Part shown: positions 1 through 5,459 of the stretch, piece after piece
How positions within the stretch are numbered: the first letter of the stretch is position 1
How the letters are laid out: each line of letters begins with the position of its first letter
Assembly (NCBI GenBank): GCA_003445095.1
Contig: DLVS01000694.1
Coordinates: forward strand, 1-5,459
DNA length: 5,459 nucleotides
DNA from: Verrucomicrobiales bacterium
GTDB lineage: Bacteria; Verrucomicrobiota; Verrucomicrobiia; Limisphaerales; UBA9464
Direction: 5' to 3'
The notes under the pieces: model-generated
Told to the model about the DNA's origin: nothing
The model's input: only the letters and a program-made list of their open reading frames with translations
Databases searched by the model: none
Program-made: the position numbers and the translations under genes

Positions 1-981
1 GGTGAAGAGATCGCCGTATTCGTTGAACGCGAGTTCCTGCGGATTGCGTAAGCCGCGGTGGACGACCTCAAGATTCGATCCGTCGGGTTCACAACGGAAG
101 ACGGCGCCTTCGTCGGGCAGGTCGATGACATTCCCTTCCTTCGTGACGAGGTGTGTGCCGCGGTCGCCGCAGGAGAAATAGAGCCGGCCGTCGGGACCGA
201 ACTTGAGTCCGTGCAAATCGTGACCGGTGAAACTGAAGCGGACGCCGAATCCGCGAAACAGTTCCTCAGCCTGATAACCGCCAACGTGAAGGCTCGGCTG
301 TGACACCAACGGACTCCGCGGCTGGGCAGCGGAATCCTTGGCCGCTGGACTTGCCGACATTTTCCAGACGCTGGGAATATCGGTCACCCACACTTCGCCG
401 TGCCGCGCCAGCACCCCCGACGCAATCCCATCGAGCGGAGAGTTGAAGCCATCAGCGAACACTGATGATTTGTCTGCCTTGCCATCGTGGTCTGTGTCTT
501 CGAGTAGGCGCACAACTTCGGTTTCGCGGCCGAGGGCAGCCTCGCCCTCGGGGCCGAACCATTTGCGAATGTTCTCCAGTCGGTTCGTGATTGTTCTCGA
601 GGCCAGATCGTCTTCCAGCATGAACATGTAATGCCGGATATCCAGAACGCTGGTGCGGTAGCGGTAGGTTTCGCTCGTGAAAACGCGGCCGAGTTCGTCC
701 ACGGAGAACGCCACCGGATTTGCCAGCATCGGTTCGGCCGCCCAAAGGTCGATCCTCAAGCCTGGAACATGGCGGAACTGCTTGAGGCGAACTTCGCCCT
801 CGTTCGACGCCGGAGCGAGTCGCGGCGCAGCTGTGCGGTCTTCCGGGACCAGGGAGCGAAATCCCGAGCTGCCGGCAGTGGTCTCTTTCAACTTGTCAAT
901 TTCGGCCGCCAAACCTCGCGTTGTGACAGAAAGTGAATAAAACAGGAAAGCGGCGACGAATCCCCGAGGCAGAACGGACAT
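1..981 (-). CDS. PVC-type putative membrane-bound dehydrogenase (TIGR02604-like), N-terminal part, cut by left edge
   Basis: The reading frame stays open for 327 codons from 981 to the left edge, so the C-terminus is missing. Residues 1-26 look like a Sec signal peptide: an Arg near the start, a hydrophobic core (FVAAFLFYSLSV) and a likely cut after GLAA, implying export. From about residue 70 the protein matches the N-terminal beta-propeller of the Planctomycete/Verrucomicrobia dehydrogenase family: HVPGLRIDLWAAEP, FTSETYRYR, EVVRLLEDTDHDGKAD, GIASGV, TDIPSVWKM, GHDLHGLKFGPDGRLYFS, GDRGTH and LRNPQELAFNEYGDL. D162, D164 and D166-G167 form a DxDxDG calcium-binding-like loop. Relatives are related to soluble sugar-dehydrogenase propellers and often end in HEAT repeats and a CxxCH cytochrome c domain; none of that is visible here. 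Substrate unknown. The start is uncertain: an in-frame ATG at 1041 would add 20 residues, but 981 gives the cleaner signal peptide. Neither has a good ribosome-binding site. Confidence 0.88.
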   Translation of the reverse strand, partial: MSVLPRGFVAAFLFYSLSVTTRGLAAEIDKLKETTAGSSGFRSLVPEDRTAAPRLAPASNEGEVRLKQFRHVPGLRIDLWAAEPMLANPVAFSVDELGRVFTSETYRYRTSVLDIRHYMFMLEDDLASRTITNRLENIRKWFGPEGEAALGRETEVVRLLEDTDHDGKADKSSVFADGFNSPLDGIASGVLARHGEVWVTDIPSVWKMSASPAAKDSAAQPRSPLVSQPSLHVGGYQAEELFRGFGVRFSFTGHDLHGLKFGPDGRLYFSCGDRGTHLVTKEGNVIDLPDEGAVFRCEPDGSNLEVVHRGLRNPQELAFNEYGDLFT

Positions 982-1132
982 GGGCAAAAGCTTGCGAAGT
1001 CGGGTCAAAGTGGCAAGGCGGACCGATGACGAGTCCTCCATCGGCTGGGCTGATCAAGCTCCAGGTGATCGGTGTCCGGTCGGGTAGCAGAGACGCCCAA
1101 AAATCCGGACGTGAATCGTCTTCCTGAACCTT

Positions 1133-1309
1133 GGTAGGGCTGGCGCGCTGCGGCGGCCCCGCAGTTGGGCGCAGCCCACTGCGGCATTCCGAACGCAGCC
1201 CGACAAACAGCCCGACCCCAATCGCGAATGACGTTCAAAGGAACTGCACGGCCCGCGGTCGCGAAATCCGCCCTGACGGGCGGGGACGGCGCAGCGCGCC
1301 ATCCCTACC
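1133..1309. repeat. 177-bp element with 30-bp terminal inverted repeats (MITE/REP-like)
   Basis: The left end (1133-1162) and the reverse complement of the right end (1280-1309) agree at 27 of 30 positions. Both begin GGTAGGG and share the core TGGCGCGCTGCG. Two hairpins lie at or next to the inner ends: 1159-1184, an 11-bp stem with one bulged T (CCGCAG/CTGCGG, then TGGGC/GCCCA) and a GCA loop; and 1268-1283, a perfect 6-bp stem CCGCCC-TGAC-GGGCGG. There is no transposase and no room for one, and no clear target-site duplication (flanks read CCTT and ACAG). The structure fits a non-autonomous miniature element or a REP/BIME-like palindromic unit spread by enzymes elsewhere. I recall similar GGTAGGG...CCCTACC units in verrucomicrobial intergenic DNA, but copy number cannot be judged here. 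It lies wholly between genes. Confidence 0.72.
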
Positions 1310-1380
1310 ACAGCAGCCGAGTTCGAGGCAGCCCTGCTCCATTGGGACGCCGGTCCAGCACGAATCTGTGTTTACTAATC

Positions 1381-1427
1381 GGAGTGTTAATGGATGACTC
1401 ACCGCAGTCGCTTCCTGGCGACACTCC
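1381..1427. other. Inverted repeat in the VOC gene leader
   Basis: GGAGTGT (1381-1387) is perfectly complementary to ACACTCC (1421-1427). Between them lies a smaller GACT/AGTC stem (1396-1399 with 1406-1409, six-base loop). If the transcript starts upstream, this could fold as a small leader structure ending 23 bases before the ATG at 1451. A 7-bp inverted repeat of this spacing is expected several times by chance in a window of this size, so the call is weak. It resembles no riboswitch I know. Confidence 0.22.
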
Positions 1428-1450
1428 AAACATATCATCGTCCAATTACT

Positions 1451-1921
1451 ATGAGTGCTCCTGCCAAGCCTATTCCCGACGGCTACCATTCGTTGCAGCC
1501 GTATTTCATCGTCCGCGACGCCACCAAAGCGTTGGCCTTCTATAAGGATTTGTTCGGCGCCGTTGAGATGGTTCGAATGACCATTCCGGGAACCGACAAG
1601 ATCATGCATGCCGAACTTCGCATTGGGGACTCGGTGCTCATGCTGACGGAGGAGTCTCCGGAGTGGAACGCCCATTCTCCCCAAAAGTACGGCGGATCCC
1701 CGGTGAGCGTGATGGTCTATGTCGCCAACGTGGATGCTCTTTTTGCCAAAGCGACGGCCGCTGGATGCCAAGCGGTAATGCCGCCGGCAGACATGTTTTG
1801 GGGTGATCGCTTCTGCAAGTTCGTTGATCCCTTCGGCCACGTCTGGGCTGCCGCGACACATATCGCGGACCCGACTCCAGAGGAAATCGCCGAAGGTGCG
1901 AAGAAGTTCTTCGCAGCATGA
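1451..1921 (+). CDS. VOC-superfamily protein (glyoxalase/bleomycin-resistance, PhnB-like)
   Basis: This 156-residue protein has the length and layout of a single-chain VOC protein: two beta-alpha-beta-beta-beta modules. Module one covers roughly residues 11-65 (GYHSLQPYFIVRDATKALAF, FYKDLFGAVE, KIMHAELRIGD, LMLTEE). Module two covers roughly 84-140 (VSVMVYVANVDALFAKATAAG, WGDRFCKFVDPFGHVWAAATH). H53 and E55 in IMHAEL and H130 in DPFGH are candidate metal-site residues, but exact ligands cannot be assigned without a structure. A short charged helix follows (PEEIAEGAKKFF). The PhnB-like branch is mostly of unknown substrate, and there is no phn gene cluster here, so a phosphonate role is not supported. 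No signal peptide, so cytosolic. The ATG at 1451 is preferred because MSAPAKPIPDGYH is the usual family start; an in-frame ATG at 1394 would add 19 unconserved-looking residues. No Shine-Dalgarno sequence is visible. The gene appears to stand alone. Confidence 0.9.
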   Translation: MSAPAKPIPDGYHSLQPYFIVRDATKALAFYKDLFGAVEMVRMTIPGTDKIMHAELRIGDSVLMLTEESPEWNAHSPQKYGGSPVSVMVYVANVDALFAKATAAGCQAVMPPADMFWGDRFCKFVDPFGHVWAAATHIADPTPEEIAEGAKKFFAA

Positions 1922-1926
1922 GTGAG

Positions 1927-1951
1927 ACGCCCCAAGCCGCGAGGCGTTAGC
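1927..1951. repeat. Short palindromic motif after the VOC gene
   Basis: ACGCC (1927-1931) pairs with GGCGT (1943-1947) around an 11-base loop containing CCAAGCCGCGA, followed by TAGC. It starts six bases after the VOC stop codon. It has no T tract, so it is not a classical intrinsic terminator. The core CCGCGAGGCGTTAGC resembles short intergenic palindromes I recall from Planctomycetes and Verrucomicrobia. A dispersed REP-like unit is possible but cannot be shown from one copy. Confidence 0.25.
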
Positions 1952-2010
1952 TTCCTTCCGAATTCGCGTCGGGTCTCCGCGCGTTGAGATCCAGTCGCGT
2001 CGACCGCGGA

Positions 2011-2039
2011 TTGGCCTGCCCGTTTTTGCCGGTTACTAT
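2011..2039 (+). promoter_or_regulatory. Candidate sigma70-like promoter for the phosphodiesterase gene
   Basis: TTGGCC (2011-2016) matches the -35 consensus TTGACA at four of six positions. TACTAT (2034-2039) matches the -10 consensus TATAAT at four of six. The spacing is the optimal 17 bases. Transcription would start near 2046, giving a leader of about 77 bases before the ATG at 2123. This supports 2123 rather than 2048 as the start codon. Matches of this quality occur by chance, so the call is tentative. Confidence 0.35.
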
Positions 2040-2048
2040 CGCCGGCAA
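2026..2048. promoter_or_regulatory. Perfect 7-bp dyad over the candidate -10 (possible operator)
   Basis: TTGCCGG (2026-2032) and CCGGCAA (2042-2048) are exact reverse complements separated by nine bases that contain the candidate -10 TACTAT. A repressor bound here would block the promoter, and the 16-base centre-to-centre spacing of the half sites is reasonable for a dimer. A transcript hairpin is the alternative. No regulator gene is nearby and one copy proves nothing. Confidence 0.25.
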
Positions 2049-2122
2049 TGGATCCAGTCACCGCGAGAAACTGCGACAAGTGTTCGCCAAACACGATTCG
2101 CTTCGGAAAGATCTGCCGTAGC

Positions 2123-3703
2123 ATGATCGTGCATTCACTGCTTCAGTCTTTTGGCAAAAATTTCAGCCACCTTTTGTTGCTGCTCGCGCTGTTTGCGACC
2201 GGCGTCGCCCGAGCGGCCGATCATGTGGTCGTGGTCGTGTTCGACGGCATGCGACCCGACTTCATTACGCCGCAGTACGCACCCAACCTTTACGGACTGG
2301 CGACCAACGGCGTATTTTTTCGACGTAACCACTGCGTCTACGTCAGCACCACGATCGTCAACGGCACCGCGATCGCCACCGGCATGTACCCCGGTCACAG
2401 CGGCATCCTCGCCAACAGCGATTTTCACCCGGAGTTGAACTCGCAGTCCGCGATCGGATCGGAGGCGCTCGATACCGTCCGCCGCGGCGACCTGTTGTCC
2501 AATGGCCAATACATCGCCGTCGATACCGTGGCGGAGCTAATCCAGGACGCCGGATTTCACACGTACGTCGCCGGGACCAAGGCGGTGGCGCTGATGCATG
2601 ATCGTTCGCCCCGTCGTACTGACACCGCGGCGCACAGCAATTCCGTCACGCTCTTCCGCGGCCTAACCTTACCCCGCGCTGGACTTGATCCGCTCGTGAA
2701 AGCGAACGACGACAAAGCGTTTCCGGATGCTTTCACCTCGCCCAACGTCGCTTCCGATGGCTGGACCACGAAGGCCCTGACTCGCGGCCTCTGGAAAAAG
2801 GGAGTTCCCAAGTACTCTCTGCTCTGGTTGAGCGACCCCGATGTCACCCAACACGCCAAAGGAGTTGGCGCTCCGGAAGCATTGTCCGCCATCGAAGCCA
2901 GCGATAAGAACTTGGGCGAAGTAATCAAGGTGCTGAAAGACAAGGGTGTGTACGATCGCACGGACATCCTGGTGGTTTCGGATCACGGATTCTCCACGAT
3001 TCTGCGCGGAGTGGATGTGGCGGAGGCTCTGCGTCGGCGTGGGTTGAATGCGCACAGCAAATTCGACAATCCGGAGCCCGGTGACGTGCTGGTGACAGGA
3101 CTAGGCGGCTCGGCCCTGATTCATGTCATCGGCCAACGAGAAGACGTGATCCGCAAAACTGTCGAAGCGCTCCAGACCAGCGATTTCACCGGCGTGATTT
3201 TTTCGCGCCTCGAGATCGAAGGCACATTTCCGATGAACGCGATTCGTTATCCCGGCACCACCAATGCACCGGATTTGGTCGTCTCCATGCGCTGGGATCC
3301 GACGCTCAGCGACACCGGTGCACCGGGGATGCTAATTGCGACTGGGGGTAGCCGAAACGCCGGGACGCATGGGTCACTCAGCCGTTACGACATGAACAAT
3401 ACGCTCGTCGCGTCAGGGCCAGATTTTAAGAAGGGTTTCCTTAGCGACACACCGAGCGGCAACATCGACGTCGCGCCGACCGTTCTCTATCTTCTCGGAA
3501 TCAAGCCTCGTGAGCCGATGGACGGCCGAGTGTTGCGCGAAGCACTCGTCAGTAACACAGGGCCGTTGCCGGAGGTGAAGGAACAGAAGTTGGAGGCCAG
3601 CCGCCGTTCGGGATTCATGCAATGGAACCAATATCTCAAGACGTTGGAGGTTGATGGCGCCATGTACTTCGACGAAGGCAACGGTGCCGCGGTGCTGAAA
3701 TAA
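2123..3703 (+). CDS. Secreted alkaline-phosphatase-superfamily phosphodiesterase / nucleotide pyrophosphatase
   Basis: The product has 526 residues. Residues 1-32 form a signal peptide: hydrophobic core LLLLLALFA and a cut near VARAA/D, so the enzyme is probably periplasmic or outer-surface. The mature part fits the type I phosphodiesterase/nucleotide pyrophosphatase (Phosphodiest) family, a two-zinc branch of the alkaline phosphatase superfamily. All expected active-site residues are recognisable: D41 in VVFDGMRPDF, nucleophile candidate T77 with N80 in TTIVNGTAIATGMYPGHSGI, D240 and H244 in DPDVTQH, D287-H288 in SDHGFS, and H416 in GTHGS. The C-terminal NIDVAPTVLYLLGI segment is also typical. 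Known relatives hydrolyse phosphodiesters, nucleotides or phosphonates; the substrate here cannot be read from sequence. ATG 2123 is chosen because it leads straight into the signal peptide; an in-frame ATG at 2048 would bury the signal behind 25 residues. A weak GGAAAG lies 12 bases upstream of 2123. The gene appears monocistronic. Confidence 0.92.
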   Translation: MIVHSLLQSFGKNFSHLLLLLALFATGVARAADHVVVVVFDGMRPDFITPQYAPNLYGLATNGVFFRRNHCVYVSTTIVNGTAIATGMYPGHSGILANSDFHPELNSQSAIGSEALDTVRRGDLLSNGQYIAVDTVAELIQDAGFHTYVAGTKAVALMHDRSPRRTDTAAHSNSVTLFRGLTLPRAGLDPLVKANDDKAFPDAFTSPNVASDGWTTKALTRGLWKKGVPKYSLLWLSDPDVTQHAKGVGAPEALSAIEASDKNLGEVIKVLKDKGVYDRTDILVVSDHGFSTILRGVDVAEALRRRGLNAHSKFDNPEPGDVLVTGLGGSALIHVIGQREDVIRKTVEALQTSDFTGVIFSRLEIEGTFPMNAIRYPGTTNAPDLVVSMRWDPTLSDTGAPGMLIATGGSRNAGTHGSLSRYDMNNTLVASGPDFKKGFLSDTPSGNIDVAPTVLYLLGIKPREPMDGRVLREALVSNTGPLPEVKEQKLEASRRSGFMQWNQYLKTLEVDGAMYFDEGNGAAVLK

Positions 3704-3796
3704 GACGGGCCGAGTCCCGCCAAGAACGAATTCCAATTGGGTCGGCAATACCTGCCTCACCGTCAATATTGTCGTGAATCGGACGATGGCGCTGGT
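3704..3796. other. Convergent intergenic gap without a clear terminator
   Basis: The two flanking genes end toward each other across these 93 bases, so transcription from both sides should stop here. The only hairpin near the phosphodiesterase stop is a 4-bp CGGG/CCCG stem (3706-3709 with 3716-3719), which lacks a T tract. The 8-bp palindrome CAATATTG also falls in the gap. Neither is a convincing intrinsic terminator on either strand, so Rho-dependent or undirected termination is the likely alternative. Confidence 0.45.
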
Positions 3797-4249
3797 TTAT
3801 TCGGAATCGATTCCCTGGTCGGGCTGAGGCAGGGAGTAAAATTCGTCGAAGTCGTCGGTGTTTGAGCCAATAAACCGAACGGAGACCTCATCCCACCATT
3901 CGTCACCCAAGATGCTGATCATCCGCTTCAAGAGGTCAGGATGGTTTCGAGCGAGGTTCGAAAATCGACGACGCCTCCTTGGATGCACTCGCGCGACGTC
4001 CTCGACCAGCGCCGCGAGCGTTCGCACTTCTGGGGATTCGTGCGCGGCCAGGAGTTTGAGACTCTCCCGGTTCCGCTCCGAAATGTTGGACTGATCGAGA
4101 AATCCTCGGAGTTCGTCCAGTCGCTCTATCCGATCCAATTCTGACCTCGGTAATCGTTGGCAATCGCGGCAGATGTGGATTCGATGGCCGCGTCCGCCGA
4201 ATCTTTCGTTGGCGCGCATTCGATCACAGATGCGGCAATAGTGGCCCAT
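3797..4249 (-). CDS. Small uncharacterised protein with N-terminal zinc-ribbon-like CxxC pair
   Basis: I do not recognise a named family with a known function. The 150-residue product opens with C5-R-I-C8 and, 18 residues on, C27-R-D-C30, a spacing typical of a four-cysteine zinc ribbon; H3, H22 and H25 lie beside it. The start fits well because the first CxxC begins at residue 5. Residues 36-125 look mostly helical and charged, with RRRRR at 91-95 that could contact nucleic acid. The tail (130-150) is strongly acidic and probably disordered (NTDDFDEF). There is no signal peptide or membrane segment, so it should be cytosolic. I recall conserved hypothetical proteins with a similar MGH-C-x2-C opening from Planctomycetes and Verrucomicrobia, but this needs a search. 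Nucleic-acid or protein binding is inference only. The gene is convergent with the phosphodiesterase and divergent from pyruvate kinase, so context suggests no partner. No Shine-Dalgarno sequence is seen. Confidence 0.8.
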   Translation of the reverse strand: MGHYCRICDRMRANERFGGRGHRIHICRDCQRLPRSELDRIERLDELRGFLDQSNISERNRESLKLLAAHESPEVRTLAALVEDVARVHPRRRRRFSNLARNHPDLLKRMISILGDEWWDEVSVRFIGSNTDDFDEFYSLPQPDQGIDSE

Positions 4250-4626
4250 GAGATAAGTCTCGTTTTAGTCGAAAATCACGCCGGTCCGATCAGACTTTCT
4301 CCAATTCGTCGGCCACCGCCGTCGGCGATTGATTTCATCTTCATCGGTCGTCAGTCAATTGTGCGGCGACGGCGCCTCCGGCAGTGCTGGTTGTTTCTTC
4401 GAAGCCATTCGCGCGATGATTCGACCCGTTGGTGGGGAGTCAAACCCGCCTTTCGAACAGAAGCCAATTGCAGCGATACCTGGGTTGCCTCCTCCAGCCG
4501 CGGCCACAGACTTCGCGAAGCTCACGACGCGAGATAAATCGGGAAGCAAGGCTACTTTCCGAAGGTCCGGCCATCCGACCGTAAAGGCTTTCGGCTTCCG
4601 CCCGTCGGCGATAGCGTGACTTCGGC
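4250..4626. other. Divergent intergenic region upstream of the zinc-ribbon gene and pyruvate kinase
   Basis: These 377 bases should carry promoters for both flanking genes. I found no good -35/-10 pair on either strand, no riboswitch and no tRNA. Open frames of 64-126 codons occur, as expected at this GC content. They overlap each other, lack recognisable domains, and one runs through the zinc-ribbon gene. Close to the pyruvate kinase start there is a 6-bp stem with one bulge at 4564-4580 (GGT-C-CGG, loop CCAT, CCGACC), and CCGAC/GTCGG at 4575-4579 and 4604-4608 offers a competing pairing. Both are weak. The region is longer than most gaps here, so an unrecognised small RNA or decayed gene cannot be excluded. 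Confidence 0.5.
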
Positions 4627-5459
4627 ATGCGCCGGACCAAAATCATTGCCACACTCGGCCCAGCGACCGAATCGCCGGGGCAAATCGCCGCCTTGTTGGA
4701 GCGCGGGGTTTCAGTCTTCCGGCTCAACTGTTCCCACGCATCAGCACAATGGGTCCGCACCAGCGTCCCCACGTTGCGGAAATCCGCTTTGGAGCACGGA
4801 GTCACGGCGGGCATCATGCTGGACTTGCAGGGGCCGGCGATCCGTACCGGTGATCTCGTCGCGCCACTACCGCTCACGGCGGGCGAGCCCTTTGTGTTCA
4901 CCGTGAATGGCACGCCACCGACCGGGGTGAAGACGACCAGCGTGAATTACGAGAACTTCGCGCGAGATGTAGAGGTAGGGCGAGTCTTGCTCGTGGACAA
5001 CGGCGAACTGCGCATGCGCATTGCGGCGAAATCAGACACCTGGGTCGAATGTGAAGTTCTGAACGACGGATTGCTCGGCAGCCGCCGGCATATCAATCTG
5101 CCCGGCATCCGCGTCTCGTTGCCGGCGTTAACGGAAAAAGATCGGGCTGACGTCGCGTTGGGCCTCGAAGTTGGCGTGGATTTCTTCGCGCAAAGTTTCG
5201 TGCGCGATCCGGATGATGTCTGCGAACTGCGCGCGCTATTGGCGGGTGCTTCGACTCGGCCGACGATCGTTGCCAAGATCGAGCATCAATTCGCCGTCGA
5301 ACATTTCGCCGAAATTGCGCAAGCAGCCGATGCCGTCATGGTGGCGCGAGGCGATCTGGGCATTGAGTGCCCCTACGAAGACTTACCCATCATTCAGCGC
5401 CGGATTGTGAAACATTGTCTCCATCACGGGCACCCCGTGATCGTCGCCACGCAGATGCT
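4627..5459 (+). CDS. pyk: Pyruvate kinase, N-terminal part, cut by right edge
   Basis: Pyruvate kinase makes pyruvate and ATP from phosphoenolpyruvate and ADP, the last step of glycolysis, in the cytosol. The window holds 277 complete codons, roughly 55-60% of a typical bacterial enzyme: the (beta/alpha)8 A domain interrupted by the B lid (about residues 75-165). Visible family motifs are RRTKIIATLGPAT (2-14), FRLNCSHAS (31-39; R32, N34 and S36 line the active/potassium site), LDLQGPAIRTG (65-75; D66, R73), INLPG and LPALTEKD (156-172), KIE (K217 catalytic, E219 metal), ARGDLG (240-245; D243 metal) and ATQM (274-277; T275). The C-terminal regulatory domain is outside the window. The start is firm: the frame is closed by TAG at 4612 and no other start codon lies between. 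The motif at 65-75 is unusual, with L67 and Q68 as in potassium-independent enzymes but Ala at 71 instead of Glu or Lys. No Shine-Dalgarno sequence is visible. Confidence 0.97.
   Translation, partial: MRRTKIIATLGPATESPGQIAALLERGVSVFRLNCSHASAQWVRTSVPTLRKSALEHGVTAGIMLDLQGPAIRTGDLVAPLPLTAGEPFVFTVNGTPPTGVKTTSVNYENFARDVEVGRVLLVDNGELRMRIAAKSDTWVECEVLNDGLLGSRRHINLPGIRVSLPALTEKDRADVALGLEVGVDFFAQSFVRDPDDVCELRALLAGASTRPTIVAKIEHQFAVEHFAEIAQAADAVMVARGDLGIECPYEDLPIIQRRIVKHCLHHGHPVIVATQM

Larger units (their letters stand above)
982..1450. other. Divergent intergenic region between the dehydrogenase and VOC genes
   Basis: This 469-bp stretch lies between two genes transcribed away from each other, so it should hold both promoters and possibly 5' leaders. 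Its middle is occupied by the inverted-repeat element at 1133-1309. The open frames here are short, overlap in several frames, and mostly translate the repeat, so I call no gene. The stretch 1310-1450 is less GC-rich toward the VOC start, as expected for a promoter or leader, but I found no convincing -35/-10 pair on either strand. A small dyad, GATCA-N9-TGATC at 1052-1070, lies just upstream of the dehydrogenase start region. Confidence 0.6.

Noticed and set aside
452..745. Short open frames on both strands inside 1-940
   Set aside because: All lie within the dehydrogenase reading frame, which is continuous from 981 to the left edge and carries clear family motifs.
1052..1070. GATCA-N9-TGATC dyad upstream of the dehydrogenase
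   Set aside because: A 5-bp match is expected many times by chance in a window of this size.
1005..1545. Small open frames on both strands across the 177-bp element
   Set aside because: They translate the GC-rich repeat itself (products rich in Arg, Ala, Ser and Pro) and overlap in several frames.
1235..1861. A 208-codon open frame on the minus strand
   Set aside because: It is antisense to the well-supported VOC gene and runs into the inverted-repeat element; its translation shows no domain. It is a by-product of GC-rich codon use.
2048..2122. ATG at 2048 as the start of the phosphodiesterase
   Set aside because: It would put 25 residues ahead of a normal signal peptide, overlaps the dyad, and lies at the predicted transcription start.
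3704..3720. CGGG/CCCG hairpin as an intrinsic terminator of the phosphodiesterase gene
   Set aside because: The stem is only 4 bp and there is no T tract after it.
4425..4500. A tRNA-like look on the minus strand (GGTTTGACTCCCCACC)
   Set aside because: The flanks of the T-loop-like segment do not pair and no anticodon or D arm can be drawn.
4157..4619. Plus-strand open frames of 126 and 96 codons (4157-4537 and 4329-4619)
   Set aside because: They overlap each other in different frames, the first crosses the zinc-ribbon gene, neither shows a domain, and codon third positions are less GC-biased than in the real genes.
4440..4913. A 157-codon open frame on the minus strand
   Set aside because: It lies antisense to the conserved N-terminal part of pyruvate kinase and has no recognisable domain.

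Overview
The window is GC-rich bacterial DNA, most likely from the Verrucomicrobiota (a Pedosphaera/Limisphaerales-like lineage); a planctomycete is the main alternative. The assignment rests on three things: the left-edge gene belongs to the putative membrane-bound dehydrogenase family (TIGR02604 type) that is characteristic of Planctomycetes and Verrucomicrobia; the next intergenic region carries a short palindromic element of a kind I associate with verrucomicrobial genomes; and no gene has a well-placed strong Shine-Dalgarno sequence. This is inference from family distribution, not a database result.

Layout from left to right. Positions 1-981 (minus) hold the first 327 residues of a secreted PVC-type beta-propeller dehydrogenase that runs off the left edge. 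Positions 982-1450 are a divergent intergenic region with a 177-bp element (1133-1309) bounded by 30-bp imperfect terminal inverted repeats. Positions 1451-1921 (plus) encode a PhnB/glyoxalase-like VOC protein. Positions 1922-2122 are a spacer with a small palindrome, a candidate sigma70-like promoter and a dyad over its -10. Positions 2123-3703 (plus) encode a secreted alkaline-phosphatase-superfamily phosphodiesterase/nucleotide pyrophosphatase with every expected catalytic residue. A 93-bp gap separates it from a convergent minus-strand gene, 3797-4249, encoding a small protein with an N-terminal CxxC...CxxC zinc-ribbon-like motif. Positions 4250-4626 are a divergent intergenic region with no supported gene. 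Positions 4627-5459 (plus) hold the first 277 residues of pyruvate kinase, cut by the right edge.

The genes do not form one operon or pathway: strands alternate, gaps are wide, and the products are unrelated (extracytoplasmic oxidation, a cytosolic VOC protein, extracytoplasmic phosphoester hydrolysis, a putative zinc-binding protein, glycolysis). I see no CRISPR array, phage gene, transposase, toxin-antitoxin pair, tRNA or rRNA. I do not see a new multi-gene system. The points most worth a second look are the 177-bp inverted-repeat element, the hybrid potassium-site signature of the pyruvate kinase, and the uncharacterised zinc-ribbon protein.
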